64,000 nt of DNA from Terebella lapidaria (GCA_949152475.1 OX424569.1:22799950-22863949), one strand, 5' to 3'; numbered from the stretch's first letter, positions 11,569 to 25,333 are shown. A program made the numbers and translations. Notes: generated by a model not told the origin, from the letters alone.

Positions 11569-14500
11569 CTAACTTCGGATTACTTCGCCATACGTAGGAC
11601 AGAACGGTACCCATTTCCCCCAAGTCCATTTCCTGATGAAACCCATTCCAAACGGCAGATCATACATTCGAAACAGCGCGCGCTTGGTTTCCATAGCGAC
11701 GCCGGGAGTGGCACGTGCGTTGATGTCGCGGTACTCCTTCCAAACCGCCAGGCCTCGCTCCTTATCAGTGCCTGCGATACGTGGTACAGATAATCCAAAA
11801 TTATGTTTACAGTGCACGTGAAGATATAATTTAATTGCAGAAATAAATGCACAGGCCTGTTGGAGTGTCGGTGACGAGAAAAAAATTCAAGGACGTCATC
11901 CAACTCTGACCCCTGTTTTTTTCATCCATTTTTAGTTGCTTGAAATTTTCACAGGTTTCATCATTTAGCGGCCTAATTGTGAGAAATTAGAATTTTTTTC
12001 CAGACAGTAAACAAAACAAAGCCCAATTGGCCTTTAAAAAAACGTCAAAATTTTTTTTTTTGAAATGAATCCTACGGCGGTCGGCTACGGATCCCAATGA
12101 TCCACGTTCATTTCCATCAGATTTATACTGAGGGCGAGATATAACAATAGTTTACTGTCTTGTTTACTACACAAACTGTTCTGATTGGAGAGACATTTTT
12201 AGAGAAGTTTTGAAACCTGCTGAAACTACCTGCTGAAGAATTACCGCGATTAGCAATGGGGTCAGTTTGGACGATGTTAACTTCAGTAGGGCTCATGCCT
12301 GAGATATTAGGCCCAATGCGTGCGAAAATTAACTGCAAAAAACTTCCCAGTAGTAGATCTACGTGGAAACCCACGAAAACATTTTCGTAAGAGAAAAAAT
12401 GCGTTCTAAGAGTTACCCTTACAATTTTTACGGTTTGGCATATTATTGTACACACACCTGGTATTGTGTTATCCAGAAAAAAGCCCATCACTCCTCCAAC
12501 TAACATCGAGGTGCTGAGCATCACTTGGAATATGTTATCAAGGGTCTGAACACCTTCATTCGAACAAGTTTGAAATGTCAACGACACAACGATTCAACAA
12601 CAGTCAGGAATTACAGCTTCATGTACTACATGTAGAAAGTTCTGTTACCAACGGACATCTATCTCAAGATACTATACGCATTTATTGGCAGCCGATCCAA
12701 GGGCAATCATGCCCAGTAAATATTTATCATGAGAATAAATATACTAAATGTTAATCAGAACGATGATGACAACGGTCCATACAATAATCTGACATTCGTG
12801 TGAGCCTGGTACTTTATAAGACCGTACTTACCCGTGTGTATATGCTGTTTGTTTGCTCCAACCCACTGAGGTACTGTCAGACCCACAAATAGAGAAAAGC
12901 CCACAATGAAGAGATTTCTACCAGAGTTCATATCCACGTGTTGCAGATTTGAAATTCCCACAGCAACGATCATTCCTTCGCCAAGAAAAAAAATACATGG
13001 TTTACGGGTCAATAAACCATAAATGACTAAACGTGTAATTCTCTAATATAACAATAGCAGTTTACTGTGAGGCAGTGAGATTGTCCCTCCTTTGATTCGA
13101 GTCATCAAAGGAAGGACTCAAATCATCACAAAGCCTCACAGATACCTGTTATTATTATTACTACCAGTTGTCAGGACTCAAATCATCACAAAGCCTCACA
13201 GATACCTGTTATTATTATTACTACCAGTTGACATGAACACATTTCGTCTATTTACATCATATTTCATTGCAAAGCCCAACACATACTGTACTGTAATAAA
13301 CTGAATGATATCTGATATAGGCCTACCATTATTATACCGTACCTAACTGAAGTTGTTCTTTATGTAAATATACGGTATGCCCAACAAATTGAACAAGCTA
13401 AGATTTATCTGGCCTCCGCCCTCAGTGTTGCAGAATGGGACCATTTCAAGTTCAGACCACAACAGAAAATGTCATTGACGATTTACTACTGCAGTATTTA
13501 AGCCCTGATTTGCGGTGTAGCCTGCATGCATGTCGTCAGGGTATTTTGGATCAAACTATCAATTATCGATAACACCAGAAATCTAGAAATAATGTATCCG
13601 GAACTGACCGAAAAGGATGAAGAACGTGGCAGCTATGACGGGGTCGGGAATTGTCACGAACAATGCCCCAAACTTGGTGAAAACCCCAAACACGATCATG
13701 AACAGGGCCGATACGTAAATCACACTGCGGCTGCCCACCTGGGAGACGAAATAAAACACAAACTAAAATGGTAATAAGGAAATCATCGAATTCAGCGTTA
13801 TAATAATTGATATTCTAAATTTTCTTAAGCACATAGAGGAGGTATTTCTAACTACTCTAATGTAGGTGGGTGTGATAGAATTGGATGACTGACTCAGACT
13901 CTGTGTCAGGCAGGGTTATTACGACACATTTAGTTAGATGTTTAAACATAATATTACGACCTTTATGACAAAATCAAACACTATCAAGCTCAAGCTTCAC
14001 TAGAGATTGTATGAGAAATGGATGAATTTGGTCAATACTAGTATCCGATTATATGTGTGCCTGCTTTGTGGGAATGAAAGAGTGTACAGCTATATCACTG
14101 TCTTGGTCATTGCTCTCCACACATTCAAGGATATAGGCCGTTGTTGGATAGTTCCAGTTGACGTACATGGTTCAGTGTTGCCTACCTTTGTGAGACCGAT
14201 GACGCCGACGTTGATGCTGGTCGAGGTTGTCCCGTTTCCTGTACCCAGGAGTCCGTCAATGATCGATCCTAGACCCTCAACCATTATCCCTTCATGGGGT
14301 CGTAAAGACGGTGTAAGTTATGGAATGTTCGGGTACATCAGTTCAATATAGGCCTACATGTCTCACCCACCTCATTAGAAAGCGATCATGTTCTCAGCCA
14401 CCACCCTCCCCGCCTCCCCCAAAAAACGAGAGAGAAAAAATATACTTGGGCCGACAGGGCTTATAGTTGTATTAGCGATCTTACGTTAATACGGTTACGG

Positions 14501-17500
14501 ATGCGTGAATTCACAACTGAATATATAATCCACCAATGGGCTAGCAAGAAGAGGACGGTCACGGTCTGATGGCGTTCGTCGTGACCGTCATGTCTCTATT
14601 TTCAATGACTAATGAGGACTGAATATGTAAATGCCGTAAGACTTTGTTATCACGCGTGGAAAACTGTTTAATTTGGGACTGAACTTACATATGAAAACAA
14701 CACATGAGTACATGCTTATAAGATATATTTCCCACAGATCATTCAAAAGTTAAACTAAAGTTGAATGTTTGTGAAGGAAAACATACTTTTCTGTCAAATC
14801 ATTGAAACAAAGTGTTATACGAAGCATTGCTGATTCATTGTGATGTGATCGATATCAGACTCAAGTCAGGGAGGTGAGGGATGTTAGCACGTTATTACAG
14901 TACTAACTGATTGTGGCCACATGGGTTCCCTCAGACTTTGAATGTACGTGTCAATGACGAAAAGATATTCGTAATTTTACTCGTGGAAATGGACGCATGT
15001 AAAGTATAACATTTCTGATGATCTTGGAGTGGCGAGAGTATTGGACTTGCAGAAGTGTCGTTTTTCTATGATCATGGTCGAAATTGACATGTTTTTATCA
15101 ATATACATATATTAGGTTTATAACTGTAGCATACTTTCCGTTAGGACCCAGCCCCAAAACCTATCCCGGTGCATACACTCATGTACATGTACGCGTCCCC
15201 TTCCACGCTCTAGATTACGAACATTTTCAATGGATGTTTCAAAATTTATAGAACATTGCCGTTTGCCTCTCTGGTGCATTATGCCAATGTGCACGATGAT
15301 ATTTTTATCCGTTACTGAATCGCGGCCAAAAAGGAGTTTATTCAGTGAATTTTGCTCTTTGTTCTACGGCATGCATGCCCAGAACGAACATTAGTGTTCT
15401 TCAACATTGCAGTTGTTTATATCGGGTGATCATTCCCGGCGCTTTGCACGAGTTGTGCTCATCGAAATTGCCTCATGCATATATTCGTCACATTAGTAGA
15501 TTCTCCTCATTGAAAATAGAGACAGAACGGTCACGACGAACTCCATTAGACCATGACCGTCATTTTCTCGCTGTCCCATTGGTTGATTATATATTCAGTC
15601 GTGAAATCACGCATCCGTAACCGTATTAACGTAAGATCGCTAGTATGAGCATTCTAAAGTCGGCGCATAATTTATTGGCGCGAACATATCTCATGAAATC
15701 TCGGAATTTACTGATATGAAATTCAGGCAACGTTTGAACAAGACTGTGACCAAAGTTGCTGACGTGAATTTGAAGTTTGTTCTTCACACAGAAAATAATT
15801 ATTTCAATAAATATGATTTTAAATGGGATTTTACCATTGTAACAATGAGCGGGAAAGCGGAACGTCAAAACAGTGGTGAATGCCAATGCAACAGCTCATT
15901 AATGCAAAGAAATATCATTGGTCTGACCAGTGGTGTGCAACGGTCTGAAAAGTAACATGTAATCACTTATCCTGTTCAAAAACTGATAGTGGTTCATATT
16001 TTGATGGCTCGGAAAGGTTGGGAATGTTGGTTTATATTTGGGTGTGAAACTGTATATCAGGCCGAACAGGACATAAATTATATATTTGACTGCAGTACAT
16101 TGTTATCTCGCTAAACAGACGAACATATTCAGTTTTCATCAATATATGAATTGAGGATTTATGGTGTCTAATTTTTGACCAGCTTTGTATCGTGCCCGGC
16201 TATGCTCACGTTGCTCTGGCCTTCGAGTCCAATTAAAATCCTCTGAGCTCAGCTCAGTTCTGGTCAAGGGACTGTCTCAAAGAAGCTATGGAATATATTC
16301 CAGAAAAATGATAAAATGTTTGTGCTTCATTGCGCTGTTGATCATTCATTTGAAGTCATTCAAATTTTGTTCCTGATAATATATTTTCAACGCATGTATT
16401 CCTTAACAGATGAGCCAAAATATCCGTAACCTATAACACATGTATACATACATGTATAATATCTATGCGCGTAATATGAAGTTGTCGTTCAAAGTCAATG
16501 ACGAGATCCACATTGATCGGGTCGTCATACATCTGGGTGAAACCAGCAGTTCAGATTCGGACTGAAGAATTACCGTGAATATCGTGTGATTGTGATTTCT
16601 TTAATGCGAAATATATGCAAGCACGAGCAATAGAATGAATTTTTATCATTATAACTTCTTTGAGAAGACCCCTATTCAAATCGGCTATTCCGTTGATTTG
16701 ACTCAATCCCATACAGCATCAAAATGGCAAGCTAGAATAAGCCAGTTCGGAAATGTTTCTAGGTCAGGTCAAGTGGTATAAACAAAACATTCGTACACAC
16801 CATGCTCAAACGCGAGTGACGCGGTGAACTCGAAGTAAACAAAGTATATAGTATTGTACAGGCGAAATCGAGTAATGTGTTGGTGACAGTGACTCGACAA
16901 TGGTAGCGTGACAGCATGGTTCGGCTATGTTTATACCGCTTGACCCCGACCCAATTCCACTGACCTGACCTGAAAACATTTCCGAACTCACGTATTCCCA
17001 TGTTAAAACCCCATAAGGATATATATTTTCCTAGATTTACCCACGAGAAACGCACACGACAGAAAAACAGCCATTGTTTCACAATGGTCATGGTGCCGTT
17101 TTCACTTTATATAAATTTCATTTATTACAAGTCAGCATATTCCGAGATATGACCAGATAGGTTCTCGCCAATAAATTATGCGCCGACTTTAGTACGGAAG
17201 TTCTGAAAGGACATGGTGAAAAAATAATATCTCGTATATAAGACATATTATTTAGTATATACGACTTGTGTGTATCTCGTATACACGACTTGAGTATCTC
17301 GTGTATATACGACATTACTATCAATGAACTGGCAATTCGCATTTCGTCAGTAGTGCGAATTGAATCTACATCGCTGGCATCTATGGAAGACCACTGACGA
17401 TGCGAATTGCAAATGCATTGATAATTATGTCCTATACCGAGATGCACAAGTCGTATACGGGTGTACACAAGCCGTATATGATATGTACACAAGTCGTATA

Positions 17501-20500
17501 TATGTTGAATATGTTGAATTTTTTATGACTATGATGTAGAAAGTGTGCAAAATGTCTCATGAAAGGAGTCATGAAGGATTATCGTCATCCTGACCGAATC
17601 ATTTACATCAGCCCGAGATTTGTTGAATATTTGGGGAAAAAACATTGTGGTAAATACCTGATTTGCCCTCAATGTGTGTTTACATGAAGTAAAACGAAAT
17701 TGAGAAAGTCTTGGGACACCATATCCATGAAAACATTGGAATAAAAGCATTATCCGACGTTTCGTTAGGATTATCTAATTTAAAGCTATTATTCAATATA
17801 CCGGTATGAGAAAAAATATATCCTCGATATATAATATGAATGACATAGTAGAAAATCTATGAACTATTGAGAATCCCTGTATATCTAGTACATCTTGGTA
17901 CCAAAAATCTAATGATTGGCGAATTTTTGTGCTTGTGAGTTATGAATATGCATGACTGTCATTATATTCCACTGGTATTTATTCTTGACATACAATTAAG
18001 AGCAAACGTTTCAATATTCGCTCAAAATAAATGTCGGCTACCAGAAAATTGGTACCACAAAAACGAACTATTTTCGTTACTATTTCGAGAGAAACCACCT
18101 AAAAAAATGAACGAGAAAAAAAACATTTACACTATAACTTCTTTTATTACAAACTTTTTTTTATAAGAAAGTACTCACATGGCTCCCATTGACTTCGTTA
18201 TAACGAGAGTTGACTGTACCTCTATTGACGGCGTGTACTGGAGGGGGCGGAGCTCCGGTCAGTTTGGCGCATGCGTGGTAATCCCCCACTGATTCGACAG
18301 TCGTGGCGATAATACCGGACAGAATTGCAAACACAGCAGATATGCTCACTGTCGGTGTGCCCCATTGTACTATAGAGTAAACAATATCGACATTTGCAAT
18401 TTATGACAAACTCATTAATTGAACTTAACTGACAGTATTGCCGAAAACACATGCATATATTGACAAAATACCCATCTTCATGGTGATTCGATGAGGTCTA
18501 ATAAACTGATTTAATCAGGTGATGGCTTTTGTATGATAAAATATGTTATTCATCTAAAACTTCACGATGGAAATCCGACCACAGAGGAGCACACATACGA
18601 GGATACGGCACTCTGACCCAGGGAGAGTTTGCCAGGGCCCCAAGTCGCAGGTCTGTCCGGGCCTTATACCCCCACCCCTCCGGCTCAGCTGGGAACACCC
18701 CGGCAACCGTCAACACGTAACATAGCAACCACGCCAGCACCACCGCCAGGATTATCTGTCACGTGGGATATGACGTCATTATTATAATTATTCGAATTTC
18801 ACGAATAAGAGGAGGTTGATATGTAGCATGCTATTATTCAATCTAATATGAAAATAGTGCATCAGTTTGTATATGTTTTGGTCATAAATACAACAAGAAA
18901 CACAAATGTTCATTGACAATTATGGCTCTGTCTGAAGTGTACAGATACCTGTTACTGTTTATTGTTGTATATACATGGGATGGATACTCACAGGGAACAT
19001 TTTGAAGACCTTATAGCGAGTTGCAAAACATCCCTTATCTCTGGAGTAACCACAGCAAGGGACATTGATATTACCCATGTATTGTGAAAATATCACCATC
19101 AATGCAATCGTCCTGACGACAAATAATTAAACAGTATTCGTTTGACCATTTGTATCGATTATCGGCCATATTTCATTCACGTGTTCCGCAGCAAGTCTTA
19201 TACATGTATATGTCGTTCATTACAACTATTGAACACTCCTCACGTCTCATCTCACTTTATATCTATACGGTGATTATACGTGTAGTAAGTTTGTAGGAAT
19301 AAGTACTAGTTATTATGTTATGTACACGCTTAGTATGAATGTATTCACGGACAGTACTCACGCGATACAGATCCACCACTGCCCGGATGCGAATGCGGAT
19401 GCTGATTTGAAGAGGGACAGTCCGAGCAGTGTGACGGTTGGACAGATGCACAGCGGACCAATGAAACGTAACATGATACCAACCAATCCCGAGGCGCCCA
19501 TCAACACTTCAAACATGGCCGCACACATGATCGAACCCTGGATCTAAGATCATTGGCAAGTCGAACTGAATCGCTTTTAAAATAAGATATATGGATTCTC
19601 ACAGTGGACCAACACGATCATTCACATGTAGCAGACACATATGCATGTGGTATTTCTTACTTCTCGAAGACGAGTTTTCCAGATTTCCTTGTGCTCTTCA
19701 CTGGCGGCCAGAATATAATCCGAGCCATTCTGTATCTTTGTTGTATTCATCATCTCATCTGAAAAATATATTGCTAATTATTAGCATCTTTATGCATATT
19801 AGAGAAAAAGCAATTTATCAACAATTGACACTCGTTTGAGCACACATTAAAAGTGCATAGATATGCATTTTTAATGAAAAAATAAGGATATCCTAAAACA
19901 GATTATTACAAAAATTCCTCATGCTCGTGAATTCACCACGAGGTCCGAGAAAAAATATTCATGTCACGTGACAACATTTGAACCAATCACCACGCTGTTC
20001 CCACTTCAAGTTATAAGAAATGGTGCTGGCTTACCTTGAGTGAGTATGTTGTTTGGACAATTCCACTGTGGTAGGCTAAGGTATGACAGTGTAGGAACGA
20101 GCACGGCAAACGTGCCGCCTTGTACTATTGGTAATCTAGACAAAGAACATCTCAGTTTGAATATATTACAAAAACGTCAATGTCTTCTCTACAGTCGCTG
20201 ATAAGTGACATTGTAAAAAACATTTATTTATTTCTCGAAGTTATCCTGAATGATACATAATCCACATAATTTATGCAGAAATAACATTTCTTATGCAGAA
20301 ATACGTTTTTTATGCGGAAATAATGTTATTCCATGGCAATAATATTATTTACTTCTGCCGTGTGTGAGATACTTACTAAATACTGCCTGCACGTGCTTTT
20401 ATCTTTCTCTTGGTCGATGGGGTAAATAACGTTAATTCCGCAAATATAATATTATTTCTGCATAAGTAGCCTTATCTTATCTTATCTTATCTTATCTTGA

Positions 20501-23344
20501 TAACTTTATTTACGCAGAGATAACGTAATTTACACGATAATATTATCTGCACAAATTATGTGAATTATGGACAAGTCAAGATTACTTCAAAAGATAAATA
20601 GGTTTTTTCTTCGCAGTGTCACATATCAGCCACTGTACTTAGTAAAAAAAACAGGAACAAATTGATTAATGTCTATTTTACTTGTCATAAAATATATTCA
20701 TACACCGAAATCTGTCCCATGTCAAATCCATACAATACTGTACTACGATGGCTCCTAAATACGGTGACAACGATTTTCTCATTGTTTGAAAGTAACATTA
20801 CGAAAATAAATTATTAAATTTCATTTGTGGAAAATTTTAGGTCATGGCGCAAATCTTCTTGTCGCGACTAGAATTATTTCTTTGGCGACTGGAAGATTTA
20901 CTTCGTGACAGAAATATTTGTGTTATAGCACAAATAAGGCCTGTAAGTGCCGTGTCACATTTTATTCGTAAAATGACGTATTCAGGCACGTTTTCTTTTG
21001 CACAACTTCAGAAGCACCATACACAAATATTATTAAGAATATTGTTACAGTTAGTTTTTTCTTAATCACACTTGCTCCGAACTACAACATGCCACCATTT
21101 ATAATAATGAGCGGATATTTTTTCACAGTCAATTCGCTTTTTTTTTTAACTAAATTATTTTTATGATGGTATAACCAATACTGTACTAAACATATGTCAC
21201 AACATATATATAGTCACGAACACCACCGAGGTTCGTATACTAGGGTAGCATTATGACGTGGTGGGCTGCACGATACCACCATAACCACCACCACCATAAC
21301 CACCACGGTTATGGTGCTGCTGTGCGGGCGGATTTATAAGACATTCGGTGACACTACTGTGATGAGGTATACCTCTTTTTCCTGGGGTCGCCGTACACTA
21401 GTTATGTAGTTTCAAAGAAGTAAACATTTTTCTCCCGTCAAGATCGTGATCTTGGAACGTATTTATAAACATACGGTTTTCATCTTTTTTACATTAAATA
21501 AAATTCGTAAGAAGAATGCATTTTTATTTCGTCAGCGATCGTAGGAACGGGTCAGGACCAAAGTACAAACATAAACATATGAACATACGTTTTTCATCCT
21601 TTTTAAATGGAACATTTGTAAGAAAATGCATATTTATTTCGTCAGCGATCGTAGGAACGGGTACTAACAATGTACGAACATGCATAGTCCAAATATATAG
21701 AATTTCACGAATCGGGCCGAAATTTTTTTATTTTTTTTTTTAGACATGTGTTTTAGGCTTTATTATATCAGTTGGACACCTCTGAGTCTGGAAACGAAAG
21801 AAAAGTTGTTTGAGATATGCATTTGAAAATTTGGCAGAAAAATCACATGTCACCAGAAAGGTCAAATCACTAAAATAACGTGCCGTTTTAAATCTCGCTT
21901 ACATGCCCTATATTTCTGTCTCGACTAAAATGGTTTTCTCGTGACACAAATGTTTAGGTCGCGTAAATATTCGTGTCAAGACAGGATTATTTGTTTCACA
22001 GCTAGAAAGATTTCTTTCGCGACCTAAATATTTATGCGTACAGAAATATTTGCGCTGCGTGTGAATGTATTTATTTATTTTCGTATTTGTTACTGCCGAA
22101 AAAACGAGAATAATCATGTCATTTATGAGCCATCGTACTATCTATTATACACGTAATACGTTTGCTCGTAGTATGTAGTCCAGCGACGCTAAATCATTTG
22201 CGATCAGCATTTTCATGCCTTATGGATACATTCCCCTCGTATTTCCCAGATGCCATTTGGCCAACAATTGAACATTGGGTAAATTGTCAACTCTCTCAGT
22301 TATTTCTTGAATTAGATTAGGCCTACATCACACTACCTCATACCGTATTGAATCACGGACAATTTCATATTTGGCAAGAATGTATAGGCTATGTGTGGAA
22401 AAAATGAGACATTCTTTTACCTAGACCCGAGCAGGTTTTGCAGAACCGTTATAACGCCGGACGCAACAAACAGTGTTCCCGTAAGTTCACTTCTACCAAC
22501 GTTGTCTTTATCCATGCAAAGTGCCGGACTCAGCAGAAACGGCACGGTCAATGTCGCTAGGAACATGGATATGTAGTGCTGCAAACCAGACAGAGCAGAA
22601 AGCAAATCACTTATGTGTACTGTATGTTAACAGCTACTGCTTGAACTAGCTTGACATCCAAACAGCAGCCAACTTCAAACATTTTACCCGTACAGTTTCC
22701 TCCAATTTCACAAAGGTATAGGCCTATCTAACGTTTCTTACTGACTCAATGGGTTGTGTACGGTGGTCCTATGCTGCCAAGCAGTTTATGAACCAATCCG
22801 CCAAGTTTGAATTCCAGAAAGAGTTACCGCCGAGTAGGTAACCAATCCGCCAAGTTTGAATTCAAAACAGTAGTTTTCAGCGAGTTTGTTAACCAGTTCA
22901 AAACTATTGTTTTGAATACAAACTTGGCGGATTGGTTTACAAACTGGGCGCATTGGTTTACAAACTCGGCGGTAACTCTTTCTGGAATTCAAACTTGGCG
23001 GATTGGTTCATAAACTACTTGGCAGCATAGGGCCACCGTAGTTGTGTAGACTTTGAGATTACTAATGAGCACAGATACGCAATTTCTGAAACTGTTTTTT
23101 TTTCTGTATTCAACGTTAATCAAGTACCAAAATTTCTCAATCCGTAGGTCGACTGTTTATGTACCTGGAAGCCCAGAAGGATGCACATATAGAAAGGCGG
23201 GGACTCTTCAATACTGTACTGCACATCGACTTTGTCTTCCAATTCTAGTAGTCTGAGAGTTGAGTCCTGAGCACAGTCGTCAATAGCAACGGAGTTGTCG
23301 CCATGATGGCATGTGTCAGACGATGATTTGCTGGTAAGTTCCAT
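11569..23344 (-). CDS. SLC23-family nucleobase/ascorbate transporter (SVCT-like), 13 coding exons
   Basis: Exons in transcript order: 23344-23165, 22578-22421, 20135-20035, 19758-19661, 19543-19362, 19112-18992, 18755-18599, 18369-18220, 14289-14186, 13738-13609, 12975-12832, 12553-12458, 11771-11569. Every junction has AG/GT and matching phase. The sum is 1824 nt, or 607 aa, close to vertebrate SVCT1/2 (about 600-650). The ATG at 23344 has a strong context (cagcATGG). Landmarks: GFQHY in the first membrane segment, two N-glycosylation sites (N151, N157) in the loop, [25 protein letters not shown] followed by [38 protein letters not shown] and DLPFGMGF. The family transports L-ascorbate with Na+ (SVCTs) or nucleobases at the plasma membrane. 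The family signature here reads [10 protein letters not shown] (408-417), with Ile where SVCTs have Pro, so substrate identity is open. Introns host several palindromic elements. Confidence 0.95.
12000..13600. other. SLC23 introns with a 60-bp tandem duplication
   Basis: Between the exons at 12458-12553, 12832-12975 and 13609-13738 the only structured feature seen is an exact tandem repeat of period 60. It starts aggactcaaatcatcac and spans 13113-13170 and 13173-13230, including an att/tta run. The rest is ordinary AT-rich intron. Confidence 0.75.
13113..13230 (+). repeat. 60-bp exact tandem duplication in an SLC23 intron
   Basis: Two copies with identical bases (aggactcaaatcatcaca to ctaccagttg) sit exactly 60 bp apart. 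The lack of divergence suggests a recent duplication or a copy-number-variable locus. Confidence 0.9.
14290..18219 (-). other. Largest SLC23 intron, with several inverted-repeat elements
   Basis: An inverted repeat pairs 14475-14615 with 15502-15645; shared blocks include cttacgttaatacggttacgg and tctctattttcaatga. A second, shorter palindrome pairs 16742-16783 with 16928-16990 (gttcggaaatgttt, caggtcaggtca, ggtataaac). A third AT-rich palindrome lies at about 17215-17505 (acgacttgtgt, tcgtatac units). The segment 15650-15720 is also repeated inverted at 17120-17210. None contains a recognisable transposase, so these look like decayed non-autonomous DNA elements. Confidence 0.6.
20190..20637. 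mobile_element. Palindromic MITE-like element with TACAGT termini
   Basis: Ends tacagtcgctgataagtgac and gtgtcacatatcagccactgta are near-perfect reverse complements. The interior is rich in ttatgcagaaataa-type words on both strands and includes a (cttat)5 run at 20470-20497. No clear target-site duplication and no open frame; within an SLC23 intron. Confidence 0.6.
20744..22137. mobile_element. Palindromic element with TACGATGGCTC termini (1.4 kb)
   Basis: The left end tacgatggctcctaaatac and right end gtcatttatgagccatcgta are inverted repeats. Homology continues inward through words such as cgacctaaat, gtgacagaaat and tcgcgac. The middle (21230-21340) has a CCA/TAA-rich hairpin (accataaccaccacggttatggt), and a roughly 114-bp partial duplication spans 21471-21665. 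No transposase frame; inside an SLC23 intron. The flanking hexamers do not match, so a target duplication is not evident. Confidence 0.55.
21471..21665 (+). repeat. Partial tandem duplication, period about 114 bp
   Basis: The block containing catacggttttcatc, then atttcgtcagcgatcgtaggaacgggt, occurs at 21469-21548 and again at 21583-21662 with a few changes. Confidence 0.75.
22759..23040. mobile_element. 282-bp palindromic MITE, TACGG ends, 6-bp target duplication
   Basis: The termini are tacggtggtcctatgctgcc and its near-exact reverse complement (ggcagcatagggccaccgta). The element is flanked by a perfect direct repeat gttgtg (22753-22758 and 23041-23046). The whole interior is palindromic, built from caatccgccaagtttgaatt words and their complement. 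It sits in intron 1 of the SLC23 gene. No coding capacity. It shares the TAYGG terminus and 6-bp duplication with elements at 39782 and 58613. Confidence 0.88.
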
Positions 23345-25146
23345 GCTGATATCTATGAGGATTGCCAAACTATAACATCAAAAACAAAATGTCGAGTTTC
23401 AAAGTCACAATTTACGATTATATGCTGACAGCACGACTAGTTACTATTTCCTGAATACATAATTGGATCCCACACCATTCACTGCCCATAACAAGTATTA
23501 CGCTATACTATACGTCAATCTATGTATTAAGCGATTTGCTTAATCTTTTCCACGATTTGCATACAAAAAGCAGTATAAAAAAAATATGAAAACCACCTAC
23601 CAGAAATGTTGTAGCGAATGTCACATCGGCTGATGGGAGTCAAATCTTTCAAAGTTGTTTTCGGCTGTGAATGTGTAAGTTGTACAAGTTGCGCGCACAC
23701 AGAAAATGTCAGGCGGTCACTTTGTTCAGGATTAATTTTGCATGCGATTACCATACAATGGACGAACATCGTGTTACTGTAGGTATAAGAACACTAGCTC
23801 ACATTTGCTACAAAACAAACGCGACATTGTGGTAATTCGAAGAGGTGACGTGAATTGATCGAGCAACACGTTGCTTTGACATGGCTAGACATAGGCCTAT
23901 AGCAAAACCGCCATGGTTCTTCAGAAGCCTTTCCATAACTAACAATGGACATACAAACACTATAGATCAACATAGTGAGGTATACATTTGACAATAATTT
24001 TCTTTTGCACCGTATACCGACACTGCGGATGACACATAAGTATTAACAGAGGGCTTGGAAATAGAGTAAATCGGAGACATCAATCGGGACAAAAGGCATA
24101 TTGCCTAGAGGCATCCTGATGACGGACACAGACCAGGCGAGTTAACTAACCTACAACAGTTAGCTGTGGGTGTCGGGGAAGACACCCGAATTTGAGAGCT
24201 CACGGTCGCCGCACGAAGAGCCATGAAGATACCCAAGTAACTCTGGGTATCCCAGTCTCAAAATCAAAGATTTCCAGCGAGTACCAGAGACAGCTCTCTC
24301 CAAAAGACAGCTCTGGTACTCGCAGACAGCTCTGGTACTTAACACAGCTAGCAGTGATGGGTGGCTCCAAGTCAGCACTAGACTGGAGTCGGAATCGGCT
24401 TGAGTCGGGTTCTTCGAATCAGAGTTGATGGATCCGAGTTGGGGTCAAAGTCAAATCAGAGTCGGGAATTACGAGTCGGAGTCAATGATTCTGAATTTAA
24501 GTTGATGAGTCCGCGTCGGAGTCGGGTCAGAGTCGGAAGGTCTCAGAGCATAGATGGGACATTGGGAGAGTGACCTACATGTAGGTACTCCAACGGTACA
24601 GGAGTGTTGAGATGGAGCGGTGTTCTCCGAAGACTATAGGTCCCGAAAAGAGTACATTGGTGGGCGTTGGGAAATTGCGAAGATAAAGCAGGTGGCATTC
24701 CATTAGATGAGGGGCGTGGCTAGGCCCACGATGATACCCGAAGAAGAGATGGAGCACAGAGAAGCGTTAGCCTTGAGTAAAAGTGAGAGATAGTTCGGAG
24801 AACGGAGGTCCGTTTGACAGAGGAACGGGCCGAAATGAAGGAGCAGCTATAGGCATTGCCAGGGCAAGTCGGTGAGGTGGCCCTGAAGGCATGGGCTGAG
24901 TGCCTAGAAATGAATTAGTCGTGATGCCTATGGGGCACCGTATATCTCATATTGCCCGATCAATTGCGTAGTATGTACAGTGCGTTGTATCTACCGCCTG
25001 TCGTATAGTACTGCCTGCTATCGATTTCTGTATTTGCGGTCCGTTTTTTTACTCTACTGTAATCTACTTTATTTACTTTATTTCCTCTATTTACTCATGC
25101 TTGACCATGCTAATATGTATTTAATAAACACGATGCTAATAAATAA
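23345..25146 (-). other. SLC23 5' region and degenerate repeats
   Basis: Upstream of the SLC23 start codon an acceptor-like gttatag at about 23371 implies a non-coding first exon farther upstream, which I cannot place. From 24280 to 24330 the words gacagctctggtact repeat, and from 24370 to 24540 the word gagtcgg recurs many times as a degenerate minisatellite. No supported gene. Confidence 0.45.
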
Positions 25147-25333
25147 TATGTGACGAAATAGCGTGTCTCCCGGTGGCTATTATGCCGACTCGATCATATA
25201 GTGCGATGTATGTCGTGCGTTAACACAAACAAATTGTCCGACGTATTTTCAAATAGTCCGAAGTTTTTTTGGGATGATTAGTCCGATGGTGATCACGGCC
25301 ACATACACGTAATCCCCGAATATAGTACGTGAT
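25147..25333 (-). repeat. Partial LTR of the Gypsy-type element
   Basis: From tgtgacgaaatagcgtgtctc onward this matches the outer end of the LTRs at 26493 and 39484, including the words tagtccgaag, gggatgatt and gatcacggccac. It has scattered differences and stops matching after about 185 bp. An old truncated copy. Confidence 0.8.
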
